Assembly: GCA_900637705.1 (NCBI GenBank)
Contig: LR134390.1
Coordinates: 1,736,001-1,800,000, forward strand
Direction: 5' to 3'
DNA from: Fusobacterium varium
GTDB taxonomy: Bacteria > Fusobacteriota > Fusobacteriia > Fusobacteriales > Fusobacteriaceae
Length of the DNA: 64,000 nucleotides
Positions 45,583 to 54,930 of this stretch are shown piece by piece. The notes under the pieces were generated by a model. That model did not search any database. It was not told where the DNA came from and was given only the letters and a program-made list of their open reading frames with translations. Position numbers and translations under genes: made by a program. Each line of letters starts with the position of its first letter. The first letter of the stretch is position 1.

Positions 45583-46302
45583 CTATATTTTTATCTTCAC
45601 GAATTTTTTTATATCCTTTTTATCAAATTTAAATATAGGCATTCCACTTGAATATGGAGCTATTTCATAATGAGGATAAAGAAAAACTACACTGTTTCCT
45701 TCAAAATACATGCTTGTATTTTTTACATTTGCCTCTGCATTTTCAAAGAATAAAACTTCTTTACCTTCTGTATTTAAAGCATATCTGCTTCCATTATTCT
45801 CTTTACTTTTATTTATAATATCATTCATTTTCATATTAAAATATTCTTCTGCGTTTTCATCAAATATAACATCATAGTTAAGTAGAGAATAATCTTTTTT
45901 ACTTATATTATATGTTTCAACAGTAGTAATTCCATGAGCTCCCCCTTGATAAACATATGAAGTAATAACAAGTGAAAGAATATTGAAATCATTTTCTTTT
46001 ATTTCATAATTCATTTTTGCTTCTATTGGAGCTTCTTTTGTTCCAATATCTGCTGAGCCAACTAAGTTTTCGATTATTATTCTTGCACTTTCTTGAAGAG
46101 AAAGATTTAGATAAGAAATATCCTCATTCTCTATCCCTTTTATTTGTGGTATAACAACATCATAATTATATTTTTCATTATTTTCTTTATACTCAAGTTT
46201 TTCTACATTGGAATTATCCTTAACTGTACTCTTTCCATTTTCACATGATATAAAAAGAAAAACAAGCAACAGCAATCCAAAAAAACTCTTCATCTTTTTC
46301 AT
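45583..46302 (-). CDS. DUF4163/DUF3298 lipoprotein
   Basis: The 239-residue protein has a lipoprotein signal (LLLLVFLFISCENG). A DUF4163-like part follows (residues 50-125, with VVIPQIKG...LNLSLQESARIIIENL and SYVYQGGAHGITTVETYN). Then comes the DUF3298 region with ADV-like FFENAEANV... and the closing PHYEIAPYSSGMPIFKF. This pair occurs in RsiV-like and cell-envelope lipoproteins, where it can bind lysozyme or peptidoglycan fragments. No anti-sigma domain is present. The binding partner is unknown. It is a single gene, divergent from the peptide-binding protein gene. Confidence 0.78.
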   Translation of the reverse strand: MKKMKSFFGLLLLVFLFISCENGKSTVKDNSNVEKLEYKENNEKYNYDVVIPQIKGIENEDISYLNLSLQESARIIIENLVGSADIGTKEAPIEAKMNYEIKENDFNILSLVITSYVYQGGAHGITTVETYNISKKDYSLLNYDVIFDENAEEYFNMKMNDIINKSKENNGSRYALNTEGKEVLFFENAEANVKNTSMYFEGNSVVFLYPHYEIAPYSSGMPIFKFDKKDIKKFVKIKI

Positions 46303-46590
46303 AAATCTACACTCCCATATTTTTCAAAATAATTGCATAATACATTCTATCATATGGGAAACTTTATGTAAATACAAAGTAGAAATCTCTATTACCCTCT
46401 CTGAAATAAAATAATATTATTTTTACCTGAATTACTCATAATTCTTCAAACCTCTCTTAAATTTTTTGTTACATAAAAAAGCAACAATTCGTAATCTCAA
46501 ATAAAAATTTTCTATAATATATGGTTGTATAGATATTTTAATTTCTTTTTTTAATAGGAATAGCTGAAATAGTTATATCTGATTTAGCAG
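46303..46590. other. divergent intergenic region
   Basis: The stretch separates a lipoprotein gene (minus) and a peptide-binding protein gene (plus). I see no ORF. Short T-rich runs and one CATAATACATTCTATCATATG near-palindrome region occur close to the lipoprotein start. Confidence 0.35.
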
Positions 46591-46619
46591 TTGTTTTTTT
46601 TCATGTTAGCCTTTATAAT
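46591..46619 (+). promoter_or_regulatory. promoter of the peptide-binding lipoprotein gene
   Basis: TTGTTT (46591-46596) and TATAAT (46614-46619) are exactly 17 bases apart, 35 bases ahead of the ATG, which itself follows AAAGGAGAG. Confidence 0.7.
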
Positions 46620-46653
46620 ATAATAATGAAAATGAAAAAGGAGAGATTTATCT

Positions 46654-48176
46654 ATGGTTAAAAAATTATTTATGATTTTATTAAGCTGTACAATACTTTT
46701 TTCTGCCTGCTCAAGCGATAAAGCAGAAACTACAACAAAAGCTGTAAAAGAAAAACTTATAATAGCTCAAGACGGAGAACCTAAATCATTAGATGTTCAC
46801 CAAGGTAATGATGGTTTTTCATTAAGAGCTAACAAACTTATTTATTCGAGATTGGTAGAATCAGATGGAGATATGAATATTATTCCTGGATTGGCAGAAT
46901 CTTGGGAACAAATAGATGACAAGACTATGCAGTTCAAATTAAGAAAAGGAGTAAAATTCCACAATGGGTATGATTTTACTGCTGAAGATGTTAAATTTTC
47001 ATTTGATAGAATGGCTAATTCTCCTAGAATAGCTTTTGTTCTTCCTCCAATTGAGAAAGTAGAAATTGTTGATGACTACACTGTGAATATTGTTACTAAA
47101 ACACCATTTGGACCATTGCTTGCTCACCTTTCTCACCCTGCCTTAGGAATTGTAAGTAAAAAGCTTATTACTGAAGATGAGCAAAGTTTTAAAGAACACC
47201 CTATTGGTACTGGAAGTTATAAATTTAAAGAATGGGTACCTGGTGATAGTTTGACTCTTGAAAAAAATGAAGATTATTTTGATAAAAAAAATGGACTTAA
47301 ATATATAGTATTTAAAAACATTGTAGAAGCTTCCAATAGAACTATTGGATTAGAAACTGGTGAAATAGACATCTCAATATCTGTAAGTTCAGTAGATGAA
47401 AATACTATAAAAAACAATCCTAAACTTCAGCTTATTACAAAGCCTTCTATTTCTTATTCATATGTTGGAATGAATACACAAAAAACTCCATTAAATGATG
47501 TAAGAGTTAGAAAAGCTATAAATTATGCTGTAGATAAACAAGCCATAGTTGATGTAATTCTTAATGGAAGTGGTAAAATAGCTACTTCACCTATTGCTCC
47601 AGGTGTCTTCGGATTTACTGACAAAACTAAAAATTATGAATATAATGTAGAAAAAGCTCGTGAATTAATGAAAGAAGCTGGATATGAAAATGGATTCAAA
47701 ACAAGTATTTTAGTATTTGGAGGAGAAGCTAATACTCAAACTGCTGAAATACTTCAGGCTTATTTAAAAGAAATTGGCATTGATTTAAGAATAGATGTAG
47801 TAGAAGTAAGTGCTTACTGGGACGCAACAGAAAAAGGAAGGCATGACCTTTTCTTAGGTTCATGGGGAGTTGTAACTGGCGATGCAGACTATGGACTTTA
47901 TGCAATGTACCATTCTTCTGCAAAAGGAGGAGCTGGTAACAGAGATTTTTATGAAAACCCGAAAGTTGATGAACTTTTAGATAAAGCTAAAATGACTACT
48001 AATCCTGAGGAAAGAAAAAACTTTATGAAGAAATTCAATTACTAATAGTAGATGATGCTCCTGATATTATGCTTTATAATAGAATATTAGCTGTTGGAGC
48101 TCAAAAAAATATAAAGGGATTAAATATCCACCCAGTTACTCTTCACGACTTTAGCACTGTTTATATTGAAGAGTAA
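46654..48176 (+). CDS. oligopeptide/dipeptide-binding lipoprotein, SBP family 5 (frame broken by 1-nt loss)
   Basis: The frame stops at 48045, but adding one A in the run at 48031-48033 changes FMKKFNY into FMKKIQLLIVDDAPDIMLYN and continues to a natural end at 48176, for 507 residues. It has a lipobox (LFSACSSDK) and a typical SBP family 5 core: GLAESWEQIDDKTMQFKLR, KFHNGYDFTAEDVKFSFDR, and NDVRVRKAINYAVDK. It captures peptides, or in some members nickel or sugars, for an ABC importer; the permease and ATPase genes are not in the window. A SorC regulator follows 20 bases later. Confidence 0.92.
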
Positions 48177-48196
48177 TTTAAAAATCGGAGGAACAT

Positions 48197-49129
48197 ATGT
48201 TAGATGATAATGTTAAAATTCAAAAAATGGTAGAAATAGCCAAAATGTATTATGAAGAGAACCTTACTCAAAATGACATAGCTAAAAGATTAGGTGTATC
48301 ACGTCCTCTTGTAAGCAAAATGCTTGCTGACGCAAGAGAAGCTGGTATAGTTACTATTCAAATAAAATCTCCATTTGTAAGCAATGAATTTCTTATGGAA
48401 GAAATCAAAAAAATATATAATATTGATGGTGGAATGGTTATTCCTCAATCTGATACAGACTATCTTACAGATCAAGTAATATTAAATAATATAATATCAT
48501 ACATAAATAATGATTTGAAAAAATATAAAAAATTTGGACTTGGTTGGGGAAAAATTATTAGTGATCTTGTACAAAAACTTGAAATATCAGAAAAAAAGAT
48601 TGAACTTGAAGGTTATGTATGTCCTTTAGTTGGTAATATTTCAATGCCTACCAAAGATTTTCATTCCAATGAGTTAATAAGAATGTTTTCTCAAATGACT
48701 TTTCTTAAACCATATTATCTTTTTGCTCCTGCATTTCTAGCCACTGAACAGGAGAAAAATCTGTTTATGAATATTGAAAATTATAAAGATATAAAAAGGT
48801 TATGGGAAAAACTTGATGTAGCTATTCTAAGTATTGGAAATCACCCATCAGTTCCTGATCTTGCTACAGCTTCAAGATTCGGAAATAATCTCCAAAAAGA
48901 AAAAGCTATTGGAAACATTCTTTCATATTATTATGACATAAATGGTAAATTCATAACTGGGGACAATGATTTCTCTATTGAAATTCCTTTAACAGATTTA
49001 AGAAAAGTAGAGCATGTAATAGGTATCTGTTCTTCAAAAACGAGTAAAGAAGCTATCATTGGAGCTTTAAAAACAAAGATCATAACTCATCTGATAATAG
49101 ATGAAGCTACTGCTAAAGAAATAATATAG
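48197..49129 (+). CDS. SorC family sugar-binding transcriptional regulator
   Basis: The 310-residue protein has the SorC helix-turn-helix (MYYEENLTQNDIAKRLGVSRPLVSKML). A large ligand domain follows with GLGWGKIISDLVQKL, GYVCPLVGNI, and the closing KTSKEAIIGALKTKIITHLIIDEATAKEI. These regulators sense sugar phosphates or related metabolites, for example deoxyribose 5-phosphate or autoinducer-2 phosphate. It lies just downstream of the peptide-binding protein gene and may be co-transcribed. The effector is unknown. Confidence 0.88.
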   Translation: MLDDNVKIQKMVEIAKMYYEENLTQNDIAKRLGVSRPLVSKMLADAREAGIVTIQIKSPFVSNEFLMEEIKKIYNIDGGMVIPQSDTDYLTDQVILNNIISYINNDLKKYKKFGLGWGKIISDLVQKLEISEKKIELEGYVCPLVGNISMPTKDFHSNELIRMFSQMTFLKPYYLFAPAFLATEQEKNLFMNIENYKDIKRLWEKLDVAILSIGNHPSVPDLATASRFGNNLQKEKAIGNILSYYYDINGKFITGDNDFSIEIPLTDLRKVEHVIGICSSKTSKEAIIGALKTKIITHLIIDEATAKEII

Positions 49130-49288
49130 ATATTTATCTCAAACTTATGAAGACCTATTATTATCTTATTTAAAAAAATTGTTTGTATTAAAATTTCAAA
49201 AAATATATATTAAATTGCTTACTTTATAACACGTTAAAATCGAAATATTTCCTTTATAATTTTTTTTGAAAAAAAACAAAAAATAGTA

Positions 49289-49317
49289 TTGACATAAAAA
49301 ATAAAATATGATATAAA
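49289..49317 (+). promoter_or_regulatory. strong promoter of a short intergenic transcript
   Basis: TTGACA (49289-49294) and TATAAA (49312-49317) are exactly 17 bases apart. The nearest coding start downstream is 400 bases away, and a terminator begins only 19 bases after the -10 box. Confidence 0.75.
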
Positions 49318-49323
49318 ATTAAC

Positions 49324-49377
49324 AGAATATCGCCTGCCTAGTGTGCGATTAAGAAATGACTAGGCCTTTTTTATTTT
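49324..49377 (+). ncRNA. candidate very short RNA ending in a terminator hairpin
   Basis: From the promoter at 49289 a transcript would start near 49324 and run into GCCTAGT (49336-49342) pairing with ACTAGGC (49359-49365), followed by a T-run. The RNA would be about 50 nt, most of it the hairpin. It matches no riboswitch or known RNA that I recognise. Confidence 0.45.
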
Positions 49378-49722
49378 TTGGAAAAATAAATCACCCTTAT
49401 TTTCAATCTTCCCCTCTTTAATTTTTCTAATACATTTTAATCCCCCTGCTTTTAATTTTTCTAATACTACTAAAATTATAAATTAGTTGAAAAATACAAG
49501 CCTATAGAATAATTAACCCTGCTTTTTTCTTGCTTAATTCTGTCTGCTAACATTTTTTTAAATTTTTTATTTGCTTCTATTTTAATATTAATATTACAAA
49601 ATAATTATAATTATTATATTTATTTAACAAAAATAAAATTTATTTTACAAAAATAAAGGATTTTTTATATTTCTATTAGAATAACCTTATTAAAATATCA
49701 ATTAAAACAGGGGAGTTTTTTT
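49378..49722. other. AT-rich intergenic stretch
   Basis: I see no gene. Two near copies of a stretch of the type AATTTTTCTAATAC occur at about 49418 and 49451. Nothing else stands out. Confidence 0.35.
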
Positions 49723-49821
49723 ATGAAAATTTTTTTATTTTTTTTATTTTGCCTTTTTGGAATATCATTATTTTTTGTTGGAATATGTATTTATTGTTTT
49801 GAGTTTTTAATACTTTTTTAA
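49723..49821 (+). CDS. 32-residue hydrophobic peptide
   Basis: ATG follows AGGGGAG. The peptide is almost entirely hydrophobic with phenylalanine, leucine and isoleucine and few charges (only a lysine near the start and a glutamate near the end), enough for one membrane span. A terminator lies at 49963. It could be a small membrane regulator or a type I toxin-like peptide, or a chance ORF in T-rich DNA; the ribosome binding site tips the balance slightly. Confidence 0.4.
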   Translation: MKIFLFFLFCLFGISLFFVGICIYCFEFLILF

Positions 49822-49962
49822 TACTTTAAATTCAAAACTTTTTCCCTCTATTTTGAATGATTTTCATGTTATCATTCAAATATTTTTGTAGTTCATATTA
49901 ATTTTCTTATATTTATTAAAAATAATTATAAAGGAAGAAACTAAAATCATTGTATAGCCAAA

Positions 49963-49998
49963 CATATACTAATTAAGTTTTTAGTATATGCTTTTTTT
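49963..49998 (+). terminator. perfect terminator before the sigma factor gene
   Basis: CATATACTAA (49963-49972) pairs fully with TTAGTATATG (49981-49990), loop of eight, then C and seven T. It would end a transcript coming from the small-peptide region. Confidence 0.88.
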
Positions 49999-50074
49999 AT
50001 ATATAATGATATTTCTAGTTTGAAAATATTTTTACTAACATTACATATACTTTAGAACACAGGAGGAAAAGAAA

Positions 50075-50656
50075 ATGGACAACAAAAAAATTAAAGATGC
50101 AAAAAATGGTGATGACAAAGCTTTTATCGAAATTTTTCAGAGTATGAAAAAGATTATTCTCTACAGAACTAAGAAGTACTTCTTTTATGGTGGAGATAAA
50201 GATGATGTGATGCAAGAAGCAATGATTGGACTTTTCAAAGCTATTAATGCATATGATGAGAATAAAACAGCCTCTTTTAAAACCTTTGCACTATTGTGTA
50301 TAAAGCGTCACCTAATAACTACTCTAAAAAACTCCAACTCCCGAAAAAATAAAATACTTAATATGGCTATTTCTCTTCAGGCAGAAAACGAAAGTGAACC
50401 CAATATAACATATGCTCATCAGTCTTTTATTTTTCATTCTCCAGAAGAGTTATGTCTTGGAAAAGAAAAAATGGAATATATCAATAAATATTTAAAAACC
50501 CATTTAAGCCCAATGGAAAATGAAATTTTTGAATATCTTATTGCTGAAATGACATATATTGAAATAGCAGCAATTACTGGAAGAGATGTGAAATCAATAG
50601 ATAACTGTATTCAAAGAATAAAGAAAAAATTAAAAAATTTTATACTTGATTATTAA
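50075..50656 (+). CDS. SigH-like sigma-70 family factor
   Basis: The 193-residue protein has sigma region 2 (residues 15-85, with DKDDVMQEAMIGLFKAINAYDENKTASFKTFALLCIKRHL) and region 4 (about 135-190, with LSPMENEIFEYLIAEMTYIEIAAITGRDVKSIDNCIQRIKKKL). Region 1 and 3 are reduced. It resembles SigH/Spo0H-type factors used for stationary-phase or competence-like programmes in Firmicutes. No anti-sigma gene is adjacent; AGGAGG precedes the ATG. The regulon is unknown. Confidence 0.88.
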   Translation: MDNKKIKDAKNGDDKAFIEIFQSMKKIILYRTKKYFFYGGDKDDVMQEAMIGLFKAINAYDENKTASFKTFALLCIKRHLITTLKNSNSRKNKILNMAISLQAENESEPNITYAHQSFIFHSPEELCLGKEKMEYINKYLKTHLSPMENEIFEYLIAEMTYIEIAAITGRDVKSIDNCIQRIKKKLKNFILDY

Positions 50657-50711
50657 CTATAAAAGAGTTATTGCATTTTTCTAAACATTCCAAGCAAAAA
50701 TACTAAAAAGA

Positions 50712-50765
50712 AAAGGGGCTGTATAAATCAATGATTAAAAATCATCAATTTGTAACAGTCCCTTT
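50712..50765. terminator. large-loop terminator after the sigma factor gene
   Basis: AAAGGGGCTGT (50712-50722) pairs with ACAGTCCCTTT (50755-50765) with one G-U pair or bulge, and an inner stem TGATT/AATCA fills the loop. It lies 56 bases past the stop codon. Confidence 0.75.
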
Positions 50766-50990
50766 GAACTTAATCTAATGAAGCATACTTTTTCTAATCC
50801 TTTCATCTCTAAAAACTTAATAAACAAATCAGCAGTTTCAATTATTTTTCAAAAATATACTCCTTTTAATTAAAATAAATAAAAAACTCAAATTTTTTTA
50901 AAATATCATCTTTCTTCAATTTAAATATTTTTTATATCTCTTCATAAATCAATTCTAAAAATTTCACTGAAATATATAGATCTCTTTAAC

Positions 50991-51019
50991 TTGGTTTCTA
51001 CTTTTTATTATGTTATAAT
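50991..51019 (+). promoter_or_regulatory. promoter of the DUF1007-NicO operon
   Basis: TTGGTT (50991-50996) and TATAAT (51014-51019) are 17 bases apart, with a TGT extension ahead of the -10 box, 49 bases before the ATG. Confidence 0.6.
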
Positions 51020-51067
51020 AACAAAATAAAATCTCATGATTATCTATTTGACAGAAGGAAGTATTAT

Positions 51068-51618
51068 ATGAAAATATTAATAGTAACTATTTATTTATCT
51101 TTAATAACTAAAGTATTTTCCCACCCTCATGTATTTTTTGATGCATCTTTTTTAATAAATATTAATCAAAATACAATTCAAAATATATCTGTTGATTTAT
51201 CTCTTGATGAAATGAATACCTTAGTATATCAAGAAGAATTAGCTCCTGAAAAAGATGGGAATGTAAAAAAGAAAATATTCATTTTCTTAAAGATGTAATT
51301 AACCATTTTCATTTATCTTATAATAACTCTCAACCTATAAAAAATAATTTTATATTTGAAAGTGCTTTTATTATAGATAATAAACTTAATATTCATATTG
51401 TTTTTCCTTTAAATAAAAAACTCACTCAGCATGATAAAATAGTTTTTTCAATGTATGACAAAGAATATTACTATACTTATGATTATAATGAATATTCATT
51501 GGAAGATAATATTATAAACAGTACTTTGAAAATAAATTCAACATTAATGGAAAATAGAGCAAAGTCCTTTTATTTTGGAATGATTTATCCTTTGGAATTT
51601 GAGGTGGTTTTTAATTGA
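51068..51618 (+). CDS. DUF1007 periplasmic protein (frame broken by 1-nt loss)
   Basis: The protein starts with a signal peptide ending before HPHVFFDASFLINI, the classic DUF1007 opening with histidines after the cleavage site. The frame stops at 51298; adding one A in the run at 51265-51270 continues it to 51618, giving about 183 residues, the normal size. DUF1007 genes commonly sit next to NicO/RcnA metal exporters, as here: the exporter start (TTG at 51615) overlaps this stop. It is likely a periplasmic helper in cobalt/nickel handling; the biochemistry is not settled. Confidence 0.8.
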
Positions 51619-52341
51619 AGAAAAAAACAATTCTAATTTTAATCTGTTTTATTATAACTTTATATATTTTAAGTAGCCATAGTAATTTTTACCTTATAAA
51701 ATTTCAAAAAATACAATTGAAATTAACTCAAGATTTTATTTTTAATATAAAAAAGATAAATAATTTTTATTGGATTGTTATTATTTTTTATATGGAATTG
51801 TTCACTCATTAGGACCAGGACATGGTAAGACTCTTTTAGCTACTAATTGTTTAAATTATAAGAAGAGTAATATTTTTTACTTGCTGCATTTATATCTTAT
51901 ACTCAGGGAATTATAAGTTTTTTCTTTATGAATTTCTTACTTTGGTGCAACAAAACTATTTTATCTTCTCAGATAAAAAATATAGATAAAATATCTATAA
52001 AAAGTTATTTTATTTTATTAATTTTAATAGGAATATATGGTTTGCTTCATGAAAAATTTGAAAAAATAAAAAAATTTAATTTTATAGCTGCAACTGGTTT
52101 TATTCCCTGTTCAGGAATAATTAATCTTCTATTAGTAGCAAATTTATTAGGTTATCAGCAATATTTTTTCATAATAACTTTTATTATGTCTACTGGTGTA
52201 TTTTGTACTTTGGTACTATTTTTAATAGCTTTTAACAAAGCTGATTCTTTTTTTCTTGAATCAAACAATAAAAAGTTTTTTTCAATTATTATTCCTATTT
52301 TTTTAATTGCATTGGGACTATACGGTTCATTTAATATTTGA
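51615..52341 (+). CDS. NicO/RcnA-type nickel-cobalt transporter (frame broken at two sites)
   Basis: The start is a TTG overlapping the previous stop, with GAGGTGG upstream. Two one-base losses, in the T-runs at 51784-51789 and 51873-51878, break the frame; restoring both gives about 242 residues. The repaired sequence shows the NicO signature HSLGPGHGKTLLA followed by NYKKSN and a second membrane half (NKTILSSQIKNI, TGFIPCSGIINLLL). About six spans. RcnA-type carriers export cobalt or nickel; other NicO members import. With DUF1007 upstream this is a metal transport pair. Confidence 0.78.
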
Positions 52342-52569
52342 AAACGAATATTTCAGTATATTTTATCTCCTCTTTTAAACACTGGAACAATATGGGAGAA
52401 AAAAGCATTCTCAAACTATTTATGCTATTTCTCCTTTTTGTTAGAATTAGAAAACTGAAAGGCAATAATATTTGTACTATATTATAAATAGTTTGCTATA
52501 TTTTTTATTATATATTTATATTTTAAGGATATTACATCAGAAAAATGATTAAAATAAATCTTATCTTTT
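52342..52569. other. convergent intergenic stretch
   Basis: Between the NicO gene and the next minus-strand genes I see AT-rich sequence, no ribosome binding site with an ORF, and no strong terminator. An ACTATTTATGC (52417) and GTATAAATAGT-like (52475) pair might form a weak stem. Confidence 0.3.
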
Positions 52570-52674
52570 TTATTTAAATAACTGACTTCTTTGATACACA
52601 CCATATACTACTAATACCATACCTAATATCAAAAAGATTTTTCCAAAAATTCTTGATTCTTTAAATATTTTCAT
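52570..52674 (-). CDS. 34-residue small membrane protein
   Basis: This ORF starts eight bases after the stop of the larger unknown gene and has one clear membrane span (GKIFLILGMVLVVYGVY) between basic ends (MKIFKESR, QRSQLFK). There is no good ribosome binding site, so it would depend on coupling from the gene ahead. The short helix with charged flanks fits a membrane microprotein. Confidence 0.4.
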   Translation of the reverse strand: MKIFKESRIFGKIFLILGMVLVVYGVYQRSQLFK

Positions 52675-52682
52675 ATAATCAA

Positions 52683-54031
52683 TTAAAAATATTTAAATGA
52701 CAATATTAATGGTAAAAACATTATTAATCCAGCTGGAAAACTTCCTAGTATTAATTTAGGTAAATTTATTTTTATTCCATCTATCCAATTATAAAAAATT
52801 GAGAAAAAAAGGCAAGGAAAATATCCATAGATAAAGAAAATTTTAATAAATTCAATAAGTTTATTTTTTTCTTCATTTTTTTCTCCTTCAATACTTTTAC
52901 TTCAGCTTTTTCAAAATCTTTCCATTGTGTTCTCAAGTTAAATCCACCTGTTAAAATCTGAAATCCATAATATGTACCTGTAGCTGTTTTGAATCTTGCA
53001 ACTCCACCTTGCATTGGACCAAGTAATGGATGTTTACTTGATACTCTTCCCATTCTAAACATGCTAGTAGCCTTTATTTCTTTAGCTGTACCAGCTATTC
53101 CTATTCCACCTACTAAAATTTCGCTTCCATAGTATACCTTTTCTCCTATTTTTCTATTATCAAGTACATGTTCTCCCATTTCACCAAAACACCAGCGAAT
53201 TGGATTTGTATACCATTCTTTTCCTGCTTCTAAAATATCATCATCTCCAACATAGTCTAATCTAATTGATTGTACTCCAGAAAATATAGTATTAGCTGCA
53301 TATAATACAGTCACTCCTGCCACTATAGTTGCACTTATTGGAATGGATGCAGTTCCTAACACTGCTGCAGCTCCAGCAATACCTATTACTGAACATATTA
53401 TTCCAGCAACAGACCAAATAACATTACCAGGCTGAAGTCCTCTATTTTTGATTCTAAGAAATTCTCTTTCTGGTATAGGAATTAGTAATTTCTCTTTCTT
53501 TCTTGGAAACTTAGCTATAGATAATAAATTTCCTTGTCTATTTATAAGAATATCTTCGTTGTAGAAATTTTCTCTATGTGATATTGCTATTTCAAACCTT
53601 CCATTTCCATTATTATCAAAAGTTTCATAATAATTTACTATATAACCAATAAATTTATATTGCTTAACATTTATATCATTTTCATTCATAGTTCCAATAC
53701 TTATCTCAATATTTTTAAAAAATGGAGTATTAGTTCTGCTTTCTTTAGATAATCTAGAAAGTTTAACCGTTTCATCTCCAAGGTTAATATCTCCACTAAA
53801 AACAAATATTTTATCCTTTACATCTGCATGAAAAGAATTAATATTATGCTTATCTATTTTTATAAAGTTATCATCATTTCCAATTTCAGATATTTTAAAA
53901 TATGTAGCTTGTTTAATTTTTGTTCTTTCTTTTTGCTCAAACATTTTAATATCTGTATTTATCCTGCTATATTCTATAATATCTTCACTAGGATAAGTAT
54001 AGCTGTTGTATTCAATATCTCGTAATCCCAT
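52683..54031 (-). CDS. unknown protein with C-terminal membrane segments (frame probably broken by 1-nt loss)
   Basis: The main frame ends at 52781 after 416 residues (...AFFSQFFIIG). One added T in the run at 52793-52798 or 52804-52810 extends it by a plausible membrane tail (NWIDGIKINLPKLILGSFPAGLIM) to 52683, total about 449 residues. Residues 1-180 look like a beta-rich soluble domain. Residues 205-250 form a glycine/alanine-rich double membrane hairpin (GIICSVIGIAGAAAVLG). The stretch near 330-370 (HPLLGPMQGGVARFKTATGTYYGFQILTGGFNLRTQW) recalls polymorphic-toxin-associated families, but I cannot name it. It may be an effector or immunity-type protein; this is a guess. Confidence 0.55.
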
Positions 54032-54112
54032 AAATTGCTCCCCTTTTATTAAAATAATTTTAATATATAAAATATTATATCATATAAATCTACTATTTTT
54101 TTAAGATAAAAA

Positions 54113-54202
54113 AACAGAGAAATATTATATCCCTCTGTTACATAGTTGTTTTATATAAAAAAATAAATAAAAAACAGGGAACTAATTTTTCCCTGTTTTA
54201 AA
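54113..54202. terminator. two terminator hairpins
   Basis: ACAGAG/CTCTGT (54113-54140) and AAAACAGGGA/TCCCTGTTTT (54171-54201) lie in tandem, the second with T-runs on the plus strand and A-runs on the minus. They stand between the HD-domain gene (minus) and the unknown protein gene (minus, further left), so at least one ends the leftward HD transcript. Confidence 0.7.
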
Positions 54203-54312
54203 ATTTAAATAAATCTTTTATACTATTTACTCTTCTATAAACTTTTAACTGCAATAATTTTCTTTTATGACTAATAGACTTATTTCAAATTTCATCTAAT
54301 TATTCCTAATGG

Positions 54313-54906
54313 TTATTCCCTTATAATCCCTTTATCAATATATTTTTGTACTTCTGGCATCACAAACTCATGAAAAAGTTGTGGTGCATACTCAATTATT
54401 GGTGACATTCTCTTCAGTACCATTTCCTTAGTTGCACTAAATTTCTTCCATGTATGTCCATCAGAAGTAAGATTCTGTATAAATCCCTGAAATCTATCAA
54501 AAGTATTAGCAAACTTTGCTTCTTTAGTTTCCATATTTTCAAATTCAAGCCATAGTTTCATGAACTCTTTTTCCTGCTCTTCTGGAAGCATTCCATATAT
54601 TTTTTCTGCACTTTCTAATTCTGCACGCCATTTAGTCTGTTTGTTGTAATCTGAGAACGCAGGAGTATCTCCAGCATATATTTCAACAATGTCATGTATA
54701 AGTATCAATTTAAGAACTTTTTCCATGTCTACTTCACCCAAACTGAAATATTCTTTTAGAGTCATTGCACATAAAGCCATATGCCAACTATGTTCTGCAT
54801 CATTTTCTCTTCTATTTAAATCTCCTAATACAATAGACTGTCTTAAAATACTTTTTACTTTATCTATCTCTATTAAAAATTGAACTTGTTCTGCTAATTT
54901 TCCCAT
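54313..54906 (-). CDS. HD-domain phosphohydrolase (YfbR-like)
   Basis: The start at 54906 (MGKLAEQVQFL) has GAGGG just upstream. The 197-residue protein has the YfbR/HD layout: RRENDAEHSWHMALCAM (first metal histidine pair), then LILIHDIVEIYAGDTPAFSD with the His-Asp pair, and a C-terminal helix with FANTFDRFQGF. Such enzymes remove the 5' phosphate from deoxyribonucleoside monophosphates. The META lipoprotein gene ends 25 bases upstream and both are on the minus strand, but they have no clear functional link. Confidence 0.88.
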   Translation of the reverse strand: MGKLAEQVQFLIEIDKVKSILRQSIVLGDLNRRENDAEHSWHMALCAMTLKEYFSLGEVDMEKVLKLILIHDIVEIYAGDTPAFSDYNKQTKWRAELESAEKIYGMLPEEQEKEFMKLWLEFENMETKEAKFANTFDRFQGFIQNLTSDGHTWKKFSATKEMVLKRMSPIIEYAPQLFHEFVMPEVQKYIDKGIIRE

Positions 54907-54930
54907 TTTTTCCCTCATTTTCTTAAAGTG

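Noticed and set aside
49324-49377. Known riboswitch at the short transcript
   Set aside because: The hairpin does not show the conserved bases of the classes I considered (fluoride, preQ1, guanidine types), and no gene is positioned downstream to be controlled.
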